Positions 51,270 to 61,778 of a DNA stretch of 64,000 bases are shown here, piece by piece (position 1 is the stretch's first letter; each line of letters begins with the position of its first letter). A model generated the notes under the pieces. The model was not told the origin of the DNA, searched no databases, and worked only from the letters and a program-made list of their open reading frames with translations. This stretch comes from Corynebacterium sp. Marseille-P3884 (GTDB lineage: Bacteria > Actinomycetota > Actinomycetes > Mycobacteriales > Mycobacteriaceae). The DNA is taken from positions 114,220 through 178,219 of the forward strand of contig NZ_JAGKSD010000004.1 in the NCBI RefSeq assembly GCF_017942225.1, in the 5' to 3' direction. A program made the translations under genes and the position numbers.

Positions 51270-54200
51270 ATGGAAAGAGTCCTCGTCGTCGGTTGCGGCG
51301 GTTCGGGCGCTAAGACCTTGGCGTTCATGATGGACCAGCTGAAGACGATGTTGGCGGAGCGTCTCCCCAACGAATACGTCTCGCCGAAGGACGTGAAGCT
51401 GCCGGACGCATGGCAGTTCGTGTCCTTGGATGTGCCCACCAAGCCGGAGTCCGCGGGCAAGAACCTGCAGAATGTCCAGGAGGCGGGCGGACGCTACATT
51501 TCGGTCGGCTCCTCCGGCCGCTACGCCAACGTCGATGCCGCGGTGTCGGCGCGTTTGGCCAGCGGTAAGAAGCTGGGGACGATTTCTTCGTGGGCGCTGC
51601 GCAACCCGGGGGCGGAGACCACCCCGATCTCCGCGGGTGCAGGCCAGTACCGCTCCATTGGCCGCATGCTCACCCTGAGCAAGCTGCGCGAAGTGCAGGA
51701 AGAGCTGGAAAAGGCGTGGGCGGCGTTGAACCAGCCGGGCACGGCTAGTGAGCTCAGCCGCGTCCAGACGGCGCTGACCGGACGCGCGTCGTCCGCAGTG
51801 AACGCGGGCAAGGACGTGCCGCTGATCATCGTGGTCACCTCCATGTCCGGCGGTGCCGGCGCATCCATGGCGATCGATGTCTGCCGCTTGCTCACCTCCC
51901 TGGATAAGGCGAGCGTGGGCCGCAACTGCATGTTCGCCTTCACCCCGGATATCTTCAGCGGCATTCCGCAGGACCAGGTGATGGGCGCGAACCCGAACGC
52001 GATGGCGATGTTCGGCGAGATGGCTGCGGCACAGATGGGTGCGGCCACCGAGACTGACCGCCGTCTCTTCGAGCAGCTCGGCGTGAGCCTCGGCGACGAG
52101 AGCGTGCCGATCTCCCGTGTCTTCCCGGTCGGCGCACACTCCGGTGCAGAAGGCGCGCAGCTCGGCGACGGCAAGCCTGGCACCGTCTACCGCGCACTTG
52201 GCCGCGGCCTGGCGTCGCTGCTCATGGACGAGGCGGCGATGGGCCGCTTCACCCAGTTCAACCTCGGCAACCAGGGCGGCCTTCAGGCACGCGACAACAC
52301 CTACGGCTGGGGCGTGCAGAACAAGAACAACCTCCCGTGGGGCTCCTTCGGCTACGCACAGCTGTCCATGGGCCGCGACCGCTACGCGGAGTACTCGGCG
52401 CAAAGGCTGGCACGCTCGGCCGTCGATAAGCTCGTGCGCGGACACATCGACCCGACGAACCCGGCGTCCGGCGATGAGCAGATCAAGCAGCGCGTGGACA
52501 CCAACTGGCGTCAGATCCAAGCGCGCACCACGGTGATCCCGTTCGGCGAGAACGTCGGCGACTGGCTGTGGCGCACCTTCGGTGCAGAGATGGACCGCTG
52601 GGCGAATCGGTACGCGGAGACCCTCCGCCACCAGATCCCGCAGCCGAATAACCGCCGCGGGCGCGACTGGGCACCGGAAGTCGTCGGTGCATTGAATGTC
52701 CTCGACCAGCAGGTCACCGCCGACAACGGTGCGGACTTCTACGCCGCCGCCTACAACTGGGCGAACCAGCGTAACCTGCAGGAAGGATTTTTGGGTATCA
52801 TCCGCCGCGAGGTGGGCAATTTCGGCCTGCCGTACGGCGCGACGGTGCTCGATGCGATCAAGAACATGCTCTCCCGCGACGTGCTGCCGCAGCTTGAGCA
52901 GGCGGCCCGCGGACAGCAGCGTCTGTCCCTCCACCCGGAGACTGAGCGCGCGATGATGAATGCGCGCGGCAAGATCGTCAGCGCCGAGCAGTACATGGAA
53001 GACATCGTCCGCCACGCGCGCCAGCAGCTCCGCCACCGCGCGCAGGCACGCATGTCCGAGTTCGTCATGGTGACGCTTACTGACTTCATCGACCGTTTCA
53101 TCGGCCCGCTGCAGAAGGCGATGACCACCGAGCACACCGATCTCGAGCACGAGCTGTCGCTCAACAACGATAAGGACTTGGGTGTTGCGCAGCTGAAGAC
53201 GAACGTGCCGCAGTTGTGGCCGGAGGACACCGACATGGTGCCGCCGCGCTTCTCCCAGGCGGCGAACGAGATCTTCCTCACCGAGATCGAGGATTTCCCG
53301 CGCCAGTACGTCCACGATATTCAGAACGCCACCAACGCGGACTCCTACTCCAACGCGATCTCCAGCGCTGCTTCCTCCGTGGTCAGCGGCGCATGGTCGG
53401 CGCTCGAGGGCGCGGAGCAGGCACCGGAGGACCTGATCGTTCTCACCGGCCCGTGGGTGCCGATGAACTTCACGCGCGACCCGAATAACCCGTCGGAGCT
53501 GCTGGACCCGAAGCTGGGCCAGTTCTCGGTGCGCGTTGGTGCCGAAGAGGTCCTGGAGCGCTCCCGCATGTACATCCAGCGCCGCGGCTTCTCCTTCTAC
53601 GACTTCATCTCCACCTCGCTGCGCAGCTACGTCACGTCGCCGACGCTGCAGGACCACGAGCGCCGGGCACGCCAGCAGCGCCTGGCCTCCAAGTTCACCG
53701 AGGCGATGAAGAACGCGCTGCCGCTCGCGCAGATCGACGACAACTTGGTGCGCAACCTGTACGGCGACGAGGTGGGCTACGCGTTCAACTTCTCCAAGGT
53801 CCCGCTCGAGGGCGACGAGTCCGCGCAGATGCTCGCTGACGAAGTGGTCAACTTCCCCAACGTCAAGCTGGCGGACCCGATGAGGCCGTTGGGCGACGCC
53901 CTGCAGAACCAGGGCGAGGAGCGCTCCATCGACATCTTCGGTTCCTACCCGAACTACGTGCCGGTGGTCTTCGGCTCCCTGCTGCGCCCGATTCGCGAAC
54001 AGTGGGACGGCCTGAAGGATGCCCGCAAGGAGTTCTGGCGCGCCAAGCGTGCACGCCCGATCCAGGCCGCAGTCCCGATGAGCGAGGCGGAGCGCCGCGC
54101 ATTCGTCGGCGGCTGGTACATCGGCCGCATCATCGGCTACATGGACTTCCCGGCCACCCTGGACACTCCGGACAACAACAGCCCGGTGAAGGTGTACGAC

Positions 54201-54854
54201 GACACCGAGGGCAACCACGGCTGGGTGTCCTTCCCGGACCCGCTGCTCACCCCGCCGTCGAAGTTCCGCAATGTGTTCGACTGGTTGCCGGCCGTCATCG
54301 AGTCCGCCCCGCTGGCGTGGACGAAGGCGGGCATGACGCCGCTGTTGGATAGCTACCGCCCGTACCGCGTCATGCGCGGGTTGTACGACAATGCGGAGAA
54401 CCCGTCGGAGATCGGCCGCACGCTGCACGGCACCCGCCTGCTGGCGAAGTGGCTGGCCACCGGTGAGCGCAAGAGTGGGGACCGCCTGATGGTCAAGGGC
54501 ACCGGCCCGGAGGTCACGCCGGAAGAGCGCCTCGCCGCGGTGAAGACGTGGCTGTCGCGCCAGCGCGAGATCGCCATGGAGTACGTCCCCACGGATAAGC
54601 TCCTGCGCGACCAGCTCTCCGTCCAGGCATCCCGCCCGGTCGCGGACGTCGATTCGCGCGAGCTCGCCTCCCGCATCCCGCTTTTCGCTGATGTCGCGCT
54701 GGATGTCTACGAGGTCATTGACACGATCATGCACATGCTGGACGAGGCGGACCGTCTCAAGCACAGCGCCCTCGAGGAAGCCCCTGAGCTCGATCTCGGT
54801 TCGGTTTCGCGCCCGGCAACCATGCCGACCATGCCGGGAGAGGATGACATTTAA
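51270..54854 (+). CDS. Tubulin/FtsZ-superfamily protein (tubulin-like, FtsZl type)
   Basis: 1194-residue cytoplasmic protein. The N-terminal 550 residues or so fit the Tubulin_2/FtsZ-like fold: nucleotide-binding start VLVVGCGGSGAKT (about 4-16), LDVPTKPES loop, and a tubulin-signature-like SGGAGASMAIDVCRLL near residues 193-208, where classical FtsZ has GGGTGTG. The C-terminal half is helical and has no obvious membrane segment. AAAGGAGC precedes ATG 51270. Its stop overlaps the next start by one base (TAATG). Tubulin-like proteins of this sort have been linked with vWA proteins and membrane remodelling in bacteria; polymerisation here is inferred. Confidence 0.85.
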   Translation: MERVLVVGCGGSGAKTLAFMMDQLKTMLAERLPNEYVSPKDVKLPDAWQFVSLDVPTKPESAGKNLQNVQEAGGRYISVGSSGRYANVDAAVSARLASGKKLGTISSWALRNPGAETTPISAGAGQYRSIGRMLTLSKLREVQEELEKAWAALNQPGTASELSRVQTALTGRASSAVNAGKDVPLIIVVTSMSGGAGASMAIDVCRLLTSLDKASVGRNCMFAFTPDIFSGIPQDQVMGANPNAMAMFGEMAAAQMGAATETDRRLFEQLGVSLGDESVPISRVFPVGAHSGAEGAQLGDGKPGTVYRALGRGLASLLMDEAAMGRFTQFNLGNQGGLQARDNTYGWGVQNKNNLPWGSFGYAQLSMGRDRYAEYSAQRLARSAVDKLVRGHIDPTNPASGDEQIKQRVDTNWRQIQARTTVIPFGENVGDWLWRTFGAEMDRWANRYAETLRHQIPQPNNRRGRDWAPEVVGALNVLDQQVTADNGADFYAAAYNWANQRNLQEGFLGIIRREVGNFGLPYGATVLDAIKNMLSRDVLPQLEQAARGQQRLSLHPETERAMMNARGKIVSAEQYMEDIVRHARQQLRHRAQARMSEFVMVTLTDFIDRFIGPLQKAMTTEHTDLEHELSLNNDKDLGVAQLKTNVPQLWPEDTDMVPPRFSQAANEIFLTEIEDFPRQYVHDIQNATNADSYSNAISSAASSVVSGAWSALEGAEQAPEDLIVLTGPWVPMNFTRDPNNPSELLDPKLGQFSVRVGAEEVLERSRMYIQRRGFSFYDFISTSLRSYVTSPTLQDHERRARQQRLASKFTEAMKNALPLAQIDDNLVRNLYGDEVGYAFNFSKVPLEGDESAQMLADEVVNFPNVKLADPMRPLGDALQNQGEERSIDIFGSYPNYVPVVFGSLLRPIREQWDGLKDARKEFWRAKRARPIQAAVPMSEAERRAFVGGWYIGRIIGYMDFPATLDTPDNNSPVKVYDDTEGNHGWVSFPDPLLTPPSKFRNVFDWLPAVIESAPLAWTKAGMTPLLDSYRPYRVMRGLYDNAENPSEIGRTLHGTRLLAKWLATGERKSGDRLMVKGTGPEVTPEERLAAVKTWLSRQREIAMEYVPTDKLLRDQLSVQASRPVADVDSRELASRIPLFADVALDVYEVIDTIMHMLDEADRLKHSALEEAPELDLGSVSRPATMPTMPGEDDI

Positions 54855-57718
54855 TGGCTGACACGTTTCGCGCCGCTGCTACGCAGGTGTGCGTGCCCAT
54901 TTTCGTCGGTCGCGGCCGCTTCGGCGCCGCGCTCCGTCAGGCTCTCCAGGATTTGGAGGCCCTGCACCTCATCGGCCGCGCGATCTGGGTGGACATCGAC
55001 GCATTCAGCGGCCCGATGGACCAAGCATTGCTTATCGACGGCCGCGTGGACGCCACCCCTTCCACCACCGACAGCTTCGCCCGGCTTTTGGCCAGCGGCT
55101 ATAACGAGCGCTTCGCCCTCTGTCTCGTCAACGCCCAAAACGGCGAGGACAATATCCGCGACGACGAGCTGCAGAACGTTTCCGACGCTGTATCGGACCT
55201 GAACCCGCTGCCCGTCAACGTGCTCGCCGGCCGCGCCGGGGAGACAGAGGCAACCGACGTTGACATCGTCCGCGGCTACGTGAATCTGTTTGTGGCGCCG
55301 GAGGAATCCGATGCCCCGTCCGATCATGCGGTCCCGGTGTCTGCCGGTGAGCGTGAGAACACTTTCACCTTGCTGGTGGCCACGACGTTGTGCTCGCTGT
55401 TCGGTCTGTGGGACGGCGCTTCCGAGTGCCCAGTGGAGCAGCTGCGCGGCACTGCATCGCCGATTCACTTCCGCCTCACCCGCGCTTATTTCCGTCGCGT
55501 CGATGGCGAGGTGGTGCAAAACCAGCTGCGCCAAGCTCTCTTCGACACCGAGGTCAACCCGGTCCCGCGTCTGTACCGCGCCGACGGCGGCACCGCTGTG
55601 GTGGAGCACCCGCAGGACCGCGCTCAGTTCTCCCGCGCGGCCGCCGACGAATTCTTGGGCATGTACCGCGATGGTCTGATGCCTGTCCGCGAGTCCGCGC
55701 AAACGCAGCGTGACCGCGAGCTGAGCAATAAGCAGGCCTCCCGGGAGCTGCGCCAGATCTGGTGGCAGACTCTCATCAACACTCCGGCCAACTTCTTCAA
55801 CGACCTGCGCGGCGGTGCTTCCGACCAGATTTCGGCGAGTCTGCAGCGCGTCTACGGCACGGACTCCTCCGCGGTGATCGGCAGCATGAAGCACCTGCAG
55901 GGTGCTCCGGCGCAGATCTCCCAGGAGGCGCAGCAGGCCGACCGCAACCAGATTGCGGCGACCATGCACCCGATGTGGAACGGCTACAAGAATTTCGCGC
56001 TGACCATGCTGGACGCGAAAGCGCGTCCGATGGATCCGTTCAAGCAGAACACCGCAACCCCGCAGGTTGTGCGTCAGCCCGCTTCCGACCACATCACTGT
56101 GGCGGCGAGTGCCCGCGACGTGATCCCGGCGCCCGAGCAGGCAATGCGTATCGACGATCCGAGTCTCCGCGATGTCATGGGCGCCGACTCTTTGGCCCCC
56201 TACGACCCGGAAGCGATCGCCGCTTACGAGCAGCGCCTGAACTCCGCCGACACCAACGGCGTGTTCGACACCGGCAAGCTCCACAACGATTTCGAGCGGT
56301 GGAAGAGCACTGAGCGCGGCAGTTTCGCCCGCCACGTCGGTGAGGAACTGCGCAATATCCGCGTGGAGTGCGAACGCCAGGTCGACGCCGCCCGCGCTGA
56401 ACTCGAGCGTCTCAGCCGCGGAGTGAAAGCCCCGGAGACCGGTGGTGCTGCGAAGACTTTCCGGTTCATGGGGTGGGTGGCCACGACGTCGTTAAGCTTC
56501 TTCTTGCTTTTGTGGCTCATCGGCCACCTGGTGATGAAGAAGGCGCAGGACAAAATTGCCACCGGCGATGCCGGCATCGCGGATGCGATCTTCTCCCAGA
56601 TGTGGTGGGTGAAGAACCTGAATGACGCGTCCGCGTCGACGTTGGCGTGGATGTTCGGCATCTGGATACTGGTCTGGCTGATTTTCTTCCTGCTGCAGGT
56701 CAGCTTCGAAACACGCGACCAAGTTCAGCTGGCCAACTTGCGCAAGAGCCAGGAAGCCCGCGTCAAGGCGGCGACGAACAACCTGCGCAATGCGGAAGTC
56801 GCGCTCGTGCGGATCGAGGAGGCGTACCCACAGTTCCTCTCCGTCACGCAAATGCTCGGCGAGCTGGTCAACCGCCCGTTCGGGCGCGTGAAGACCGAAC
56901 GCAATATCGCCGCGCAGCCCAGCAACCGCATGCCCCGCAATGTCGTTTTCGCCGATGCTTCGCCAGAGCCTGACGCGGTGACGAATGTCGTGGCGCACTA
57001 CAAAAACGGCCTCTACCACGAGGGTTGGCTCGGCGAGGCGGTGTCGGCCGGCATGGCCCGCGCGTACAGCGAGCTGTTCCAGCCCACCAACGACGACCGC
57101 TGGGACCACCTGTCCAGCCAGCGCGGCAAGAACACCTCGTCGCCGCTGGACCGCATGGCCCGCTACGTCACCTCGCCCGAGTTCTCCTCCCGCGACCGCA
57201 CGGGGGCGAAGTGGCAGCCGGTCGCCGACGAGCTGCGCGCCAGCACCAGCCCGTTCAGCGGCCAGCTGCTGGGCAGCGTCGCGTCCGCGCACAGCGGCCC
57301 GTCCCGCGCGCTCGAGGGCGAGTTGCTTGACGACGCCCCGCGCGGCCACTTCAGCAGCCACTTCATGGCTTCTGCTAGCCGTGGCCGTTCCGCCTCTGTC
57401 GTCGACGGCGACTTGAGCGTTCACAGTGTGTCTTCCAGCCCCCGCGATCCGGTCGGCCGCACTGAGGTGCTCGTCCAGGTCGGCGGCAATGCCCAGGCGG
57501 GCGACATCACCCTGTCCGCCAATGGCGGCAATGCGGCGGAGAACACCGACGATATTGTCCTGCCGGGCTCTGGCTACGTCGAAGACAATTACGGCACTGA
57601 CCGCGAGATGCCCACCGCGGGCCGTCACTCCACGAGCGGCAGCGGCGCCTCGTCCCGTTGGACTCCGGGAACGGGTGGCTCCTCGGCCGTCGATTTCCCG
57701 AGCGAAGGTGATATTTAA
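54854..57718 (+). CDS. Two-TM large protein of the tubulin/vWA operon
   Basis: 954-residue protein of unknown family. The N-terminal 150 residues look Rossmann-like (VPIFVGRGRFGAALRQAL, IWVDIDAF, FALCLVN), without a P-loop. Residues about 160-530 are mixed and helical. Two TM helices lie near 535-562 and 595-618, so the N- and C-termini are on the same side, most simply cytoplasmic. A coiled segment follows near 620-655, and the last 150 residues are Ser/Gly-rich. It starts at TAATG after the tubulin gene. It may tether the tubulin-like protein to the membrane. Confidence 0.75.
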   Translation: MADTFRAAATQVCVPIFVGRGRFGAALRQALQDLEALHLIGRAIWVDIDAFSGPMDQALLIDGRVDATPSTTDSFARLLASGYNERFALCLVNAQNGEDNIRDDELQNVSDAVSDLNPLPVNVLAGRAGETEATDVDIVRGYVNLFVAPEESDAPSDHAVPVSAGERENTFTLLVATTLCSLFGLWDGASECPVEQLRGTASPIHFRLTRAYFRRVDGEVVQNQLRQALFDTEVNPVPRLYRADGGTAVVEHPQDRAQFSRAAADEFLGMYRDGLMPVRESAQTQRDRELSNKQASRELRQIWWQTLINTPANFFNDLRGGASDQISASLQRVYGTDSSAVIGSMKHLQGAPAQISQEAQQADRNQIAATMHPMWNGYKNFALTMLDAKARPMDPFKQNTATPQVVRQPASDHITVAASARDVIPAPEQAMRIDDPSLRDVMGADSLAPYDPEAIAAYEQRLNSADTNGVFDTGKLHNDFERWKSTERGSFARHVGEELRNIRVECERQVDAARAELERLSRGVKAPETGGAAKTFRFMGWVATTSLSFFLLLWLIGHLVMKKAQDKIATGDAGIADAIFSQMWWVKNLNDASASTLAWMFGIWILVWLIFFLLQVSFETRDQVQLANLRKSQEARVKAATNNLRNAEVALVRIEEAYPQFLSVTQMLGELVNRPFGRVKTERNIAAQPSNRMPRNVVFADASPEPDAVTNVVAHYKNGLYHEGWLGEAVSAGMARAYSELFQPTNDDRWDHLSSQRGKNTSSPLDRMARYVTSPEFSSRDRTGAKWQPVADELRASTSPFSGQLLGSVASAHSGPSRALEGELLDDAPRGHFSSHFMASASRGRSASVVDGDLSVHSVSSSPRDPVGRTEVLVQVGGNAQAGDITLSANGGNAAENTDDIVLPGSGYVEDNYGTDREMPTAGRHSTSGSGASSRWTPGTGGSSAVDFPSEGDI

Positions 57719-59970
57719 TGGCGCTTCCTGATATGGCCATCGCCTGGCGCAATGCTGTCCAGGCACAGACGGGGTATCCCGTCCCTTCAGAAGCGGAGCT
57801 CATTCGCCACCTTGTCCACGGCGAATCCAACCCCAACACCCGCGTGTGGGCCGAGGCCCTGGATCTTCTGGTCATGCTCGACGGTGCAGGCCTGCACCTG
57901 CAGACACCGCTCGGCCCCGACCTGACCACCCCCAGCCAGCCCCTGCCCAATGCCCAGGGCAATGCTCCCAGCCAGCAGCAGGCGCCGCAGCAACAAGCCC
58001 CGCAGCAGTCGCAGCAACAGGCCCCGCAGCAGCCGCAGCCGCAGCGACAACCGCAGCCGCAACAGCCGCAGCAAGCCCCACAACAACAGTCGGGCTCGAG
58101 CGCTGAATACGGCAGGCACGCCGCCCCGGCGCAGTCTCAGCCTCAGGCACCGACGCCAACGCCGGCCCCGAACCCCGTCCAGGCGGCTCAGGCAACCCCG
58201 GAGCAGGCAGCGCCGAAACCTGCACCGGCGCCGACTCCTGCGCCGGAGGCGGAAGTGGCGCACCCGTTGGACTTGTCGGAGGACGACTTCGAGGCACTCG
58301 ATCTGCTCGAGGACCTCATCGTCATCGACGGTGGAGGAGTTCGTGCCAAGGCCAACGATGAAGGCCAGATCCACGTCAAATGGGCGCTGCCGGAAGGCTA
58401 CGACGCGCAGCCGGTGCAGATCTTCCGCGTGGTCAGCGACGAAGAAGCCTTCGACCGCGACCCAGCCGAAGGCATCCAGCGCGTCGCCACGAACGGCACA
58501 TTCTTCGATGACCCGGAACCGCTGTCGTTTTCCTACCGCTACTACCAAGTGTGGCTCAACGAAGGCGCCAACGAGATCGACGCCTTGCGCAGCCAGCCGA
58601 AGCTGGTCGGCGAGGATTATTACGTCCGTCCGGTCGAGCACATCGAGCTCAATTTCGACGGCAGCGAAGTGAGTGGCAAGTGGGCGGAATTCCGCCACAC
58701 TGACCGCGTCGCCGTCTACATCGCGCCGGAGGAAGAAAGGCGCCGGCTCACCCGCCGCTCCCACGAGGTCAGCCAGTCCAGCCGAAACGTCAACGGCTTC
58801 CGCTGGACCCCGCCGCAGCGCGGCCTGACCTACGCTGTGCAGGCGATCCGCGAGGTCAGTGTCAATGGCATGGTGAAAAAGAGTCCGTCCTCCGAAATCT
58901 TCACCATCGACATCACCGCCGAGGTCGTGGAAGTCGACGCGGACATTCAACTGGACAAATCCGTGGGCAACGGCCAGTTCAACGTCCGGTGGGAATTGCC
59001 CAATTCGGGCGAAGTGCGGATCTACCGCACACGCGAGCACCCCGCCGAAGGCCTCTCCGACAAGGTCGTCGAAACCGACCAGCTCGAAGGCTTCGGTCTG
59101 CCGGTGTCCTCCTGGGTCAACGATATCGCCGAGGCGAAAGACGCCGCAGATTTCGCATGGCCGGACGACTGGTACACCGTCGTCATCACCCCGGTCAGCG
59201 TCGTGGGCAATAAGGCCCGTGTGGGCACATCCACCAGCTACGTCCGCGTCGGCACCATTCCTGCCGCGCGCATCGAAGAGCGCGTTATCGCCCAGCTGAT
59301 CACCTTCGGCTGGCCGGAGCAGGCGCACGAGGTCGCCGCCTTCCTCGCCGAGCCGGGGGAGGGCGGCCGGATCGATCCGCGTCAGGCCGACATGAAACCG
59401 ATGACCACCATCGACGAGCAGGAGTACCGCAGCGAGGGCGGCATGCGCGTGCAGATGCGCGGCGCCCGCGATGTGGTGCTCGTACCGAGCCGCATGCACG
59501 CGGGCCAGCGTGAATGGGGCAGGACCACGATCATTCCGTACCGCGGCCTGCGCCACTTCCGCTACGAATTCCTCGTCGGCCCTGATGGCGGTCTCTACCT
59601 GTTCGTCTATTCCGAAAACGAGGAGTCCCGCTACCGCCGCTTCACGTTGCGCTACCACCCGGAGCGCCTGCCGCTCGAGCCGAATGACGGCGAGCCTGTC
59701 CGCGTGAGCAAGATCAACGGTAGCCATGTCGAGGATTACAAGCCGATAATGACAGCGGAGCACTTGTACCCCCAGAACTTGCAACCCGGTACCCCGGGCT
59801 TCGAGTACTGGCGCGTCGACCCGCAGCTGGTCGCCCGCGGACACGGGTGGCTCCGCCTGTTCATAGCGGACGAGCCCGAAAACGGGGAATCCGAGGTAGC
59901 ACTGAGGGATCCGAATGTGGCCTCCCTCTGGTTCACCACCAATTTCCAGCAAACCGGAGGTATGCAGTAA
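57718..59970 (+). CDS. Fibronectin-III-like multi-domain protein of the tubulin/vWA operon
   Basis: 750-residue soluble protein. A small N-terminal helical domain (about 1-65) is followed by a Gln/Pro-rich disordered linker (about 75-180). Several beta-sandwich units follow, similar to fibronectin type III: WALPEGYDAQPVQIFRV near 220, FRWTPPQRGLTYAVQAI near 360, VRWELPNSGEVRIYRTRE near 425. A C-terminal beta-rich domain extends to 750. No signal peptide or TM helix is present, so the domains are cytoplasmic, which is unusual for FN3-like modules. It is coupled to the flanking genes (TAATG on both sides) and probably serves as a scaffold. Confidence 0.75.
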   Translation: MALPDMAIAWRNAVQAQTGYPVPSEAELIRHLVHGESNPNTRVWAEALDLLVMLDGAGLHLQTPLGPDLTTPSQPLPNAQGNAPSQQQAPQQQAPQQSQQQAPQQPQPQRQPQPQQPQQAPQQQSGSSAEYGRHAAPAQSQPQAPTPTPAPNPVQAAQATPEQAAPKPAPAPTPAPEAEVAHPLDLSEDDFEALDLLEDLIVIDGGGVRAKANDEGQIHVKWALPEGYDAQPVQIFRVVSDEEAFDRDPAEGIQRVATNGTFFDDPEPLSFSYRYYQVWLNEGANEIDALRSQPKLVGEDYYVRPVEHIELNFDGSEVSGKWAEFRHTDRVAVYIAPEEERRRLTRRSHEVSQSSRNVNGFRWTPPQRGLTYAVQAIREVSVNGMVKKSPSSEIFTIDITAEVVEVDADIQLDKSVGNGQFNVRWELPNSGEVRIYRTREHPAEGLSDKVVETDQLEGFGLPVSSWVNDIAEAKDAADFAWPDDWYTVVITPVSVVGNKARVGTSTSYVRVGTIPAARIEERVIAQLITFGWPEQAHEVAAFLAEPGEGGRIDPRQADMKPMTTIDEQEYRSEGGMRVQMRGARDVVLVPSRMHAGQREWGRTTIIPYRGLRHFRYEFLVGPDGGLYLFVYSENEESRYRRFTLRYHPERLPLEPNDGEPVRVSKINGSHVEDYKPIMTAEHLYPQNLQPGTPGFEYWRVDPQLVARGHGWLRLFIADEPENGESEVALRDPNVASLWFTTNFQQTGGMQ

Positions 59971-61778
59971 TGGCACGCTTTGCGCACGCGACGTACGCGT
60001 CCTTTTCCAACACGTCCAGCTCCGGTGGCTGGTCGATTGGCCCGACAGTGAACGCGGACCCGGACGACATCGAGCTGATCCGCTCCGCCGCCGCGATCTC
60101 GCTGACCCCGATTCAGGAGGTCAACGAGTTCATCGGCGGCGAAGAAATCGAGGCGTTGCCGCGCCGCTTCGAATACATCCCGCACCCGGCGCACGGCGTG
60201 TTCGTGCAGTCCGTCCCCGCCGGCAAGGACGCCACCGGCCGCCCGGGCAATGTGTTCACCCACGGTGTGGTGGACCACGCGCCGCAGGAGCCGCTCGCCT
60301 CCCAGTACCCGATCGCGTGGTTCCGCTCCCCGGATCTCGCGGCACCGTTCCGCGCCCCGGTGGTCAATTCTGTCCAGCTCGATCAGTCGCTCGACGAGCC
60401 CGCACGTGGCCCGCTTCCCGATGTCGCTAACCTCTGGCAGCTCATCACCGAGGTCCAGGGCGACCGTCGCGGCGTCGTGTACAAGATCCAGGAGGCGCTG
60501 GAGGATCCTGAGACCATTCCGGTGCTGCTCACCCCGTCGGACACGCAGGCCGCATTCTGGATCTACGCCGTGTCCACCACCATGACTCCGCAGGCCGCGC
60601 GCCTGGGCTTGCGCGTGAGCACCTTCGAACGCGCGCGCTCCATCGATGCCGCGAAGTGGGCCTCCCACGAGCCCGGGGTCGCCGCGCTTATCGCGGGCCC
60701 GGTCGAAGACGCAGAGCTTTTCGCCGCCAACCCCGCTTTCACCGTCATCGACCCGGAGAAGGACGCCAGCGCACAGCCGGTCACCGACTGGTCGCGCATG
60801 ACTGCTGAGCTGTACACGTCGGGAAGTCAGGCAGCAGCAGCCGTCGATAAGCTCGCTTCGCTTGAGGAAGCGTCGGCGAGCTTCGGTGCGGGCCTTGCAC
60901 AGCTCGCGCTCGCGCACCGCCGCAAAAATATTGAGCCGGAACTCAACCAGCTCGCGATCGACATCAGCGAACCCAGCGAGTTTCTCGCCGAGGATTACCC
61001 GACGCTCGTGAGCAAAGAGCTTATCGACGAACCCCGCCTCGACGAGCTCCGCGGCTCCGTCTACGAGACGCTGCAGCACTGGGAAGGCGACGGCACCCTG
61101 CTGATCAACTACGTCACCGACGCCGAAGCCATCGGCGCTTTTGACCGCGACATGCTGGTCGACGGCCTCGGTGCCCTCGGCAACCTTGAGAATCCCATCA
61201 CCGAGATGATGAAGCACGGTGCCCTCAACCTGCGCCCCGACTCCGCTGCCGCCGGCCTTGTCAGCCTCGTGGCCAACAAGAAGATCGAAGAGGTCTTCGC
61301 CGGCGACGACATCACCGACGTCATGGAAAGGCTCGGCAGCGACGACATTTACCGCGCCCTGCGCCACGCCGGCCACACCGGTGTGGAAAAACTCAGCCCG
61401 GACACTGCCTGCTACCTCATCGGCGCCGCGCTCGCCGCCGCCGCATTCAACCAGCTGCAGTACCCCGTGATCACTGCCGACCCCCAGCAGCGGACCGAGA
61501 CGATCCGCCAGCTCATCGACCTGGCGGGCCGCATCTCCGCCCGCGCGGTGCCGAGCCAGTCCAACGTTGATGCCGTGGCCCTTCGCACCTGGGAAGACTT
61601 CTTCCTCACCGCGCCCGACTCTGCGCAGGACACCGCCTTGGCCGCGCACGCCGTCAGCGCTCTGCCCGACGCATTCGCTGCCCTGCGCATCGAACGCACC
61701 GAGCAGTTCCTCAGCCGCGTCATCCAATCGCTGACGCAGAACACCCGCGGGTACGCGAACCAGAAAGGAGACCGGTAA
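59970..61778 (+). CDS. GAP1-N2-like GTPase-associated protein
   Basis: 602-residue soluble protein. The first 200 residues resemble the GTPase-associated protein 1 N-terminal domain (GAP1-N2): FAHATYASFSNTSSSGGWS, IPHPAHGVFVQSVPAGKDATGRPGNVFTHGVVD. The middle and C-terminal parts are helical (GAP1-M/C-like). In known systems GAP1 proteins are encoded with TRAFAC-clade GTPases, and a GTPase is indeed two genes downstream. ATG 59970 overlaps the previous stop and has GGAGG at 59956; an in-frame start at 59847 would lie within the upstream gene. Likely a regulator or adaptor of the GTPase. Confidence 0.75.
   Translation: MARFAHATYASFSNTSSSGGWSIGPTVNADPDDIELIRSAAAISLTPIQEVNEFIGGEEIEALPRRFEYIPHPAHGVFVQSVPAGKDATGRPGNVFTHGVVDHAPQEPLASQYPIAWFRSPDLAAPFRAPVVNSVQLDQSLDEPARGPLPDVANLWQLITEVQGDRRGVVYKIQEALEDPETIPVLLTPSDTQAAFWIYAVSTTMTPQAARLGLRVSTFERARSIDAAKWASHEPGVAALIAGPVEDAELFAANPAFTVIDPEKDASAQPVTDWSRMTAELYTSGSQAAAAVDKLASLEEASASFGAGLAQLALAHRRKNIEPELNQLAIDISEPSEFLAEDYPTLVSKELIDEPRLDELRGSVYETLQHWEGDGTLLINYVTDAEAIGAFDRDMLVDGLGALGNLENPITEMMKHGALNLRPDSAAAGLVSLVANKKIEEVFAGDDITDVMERLGSDDIYRALRHAGHTGVEKLSPDTACYLIGAALAAAAFNQLQYPVITADPQQRTETIRQLIDLAGRISARAVPSQSNVDAVALRTWEDFFLTAPDSAQDTALAAHAVSALPDAFAALRIERTEQFLSRVIQSLTQNTRGYANQKGDR

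Noticed and set aside
51252..54764. 1170-codon minus-strand frame opposite the tubulin-like gene
   Set aside because: Low-complexity Arg/Val/His composition typical of antisense of GC-rich genes; the plus-strand gene has motifs and coupling.
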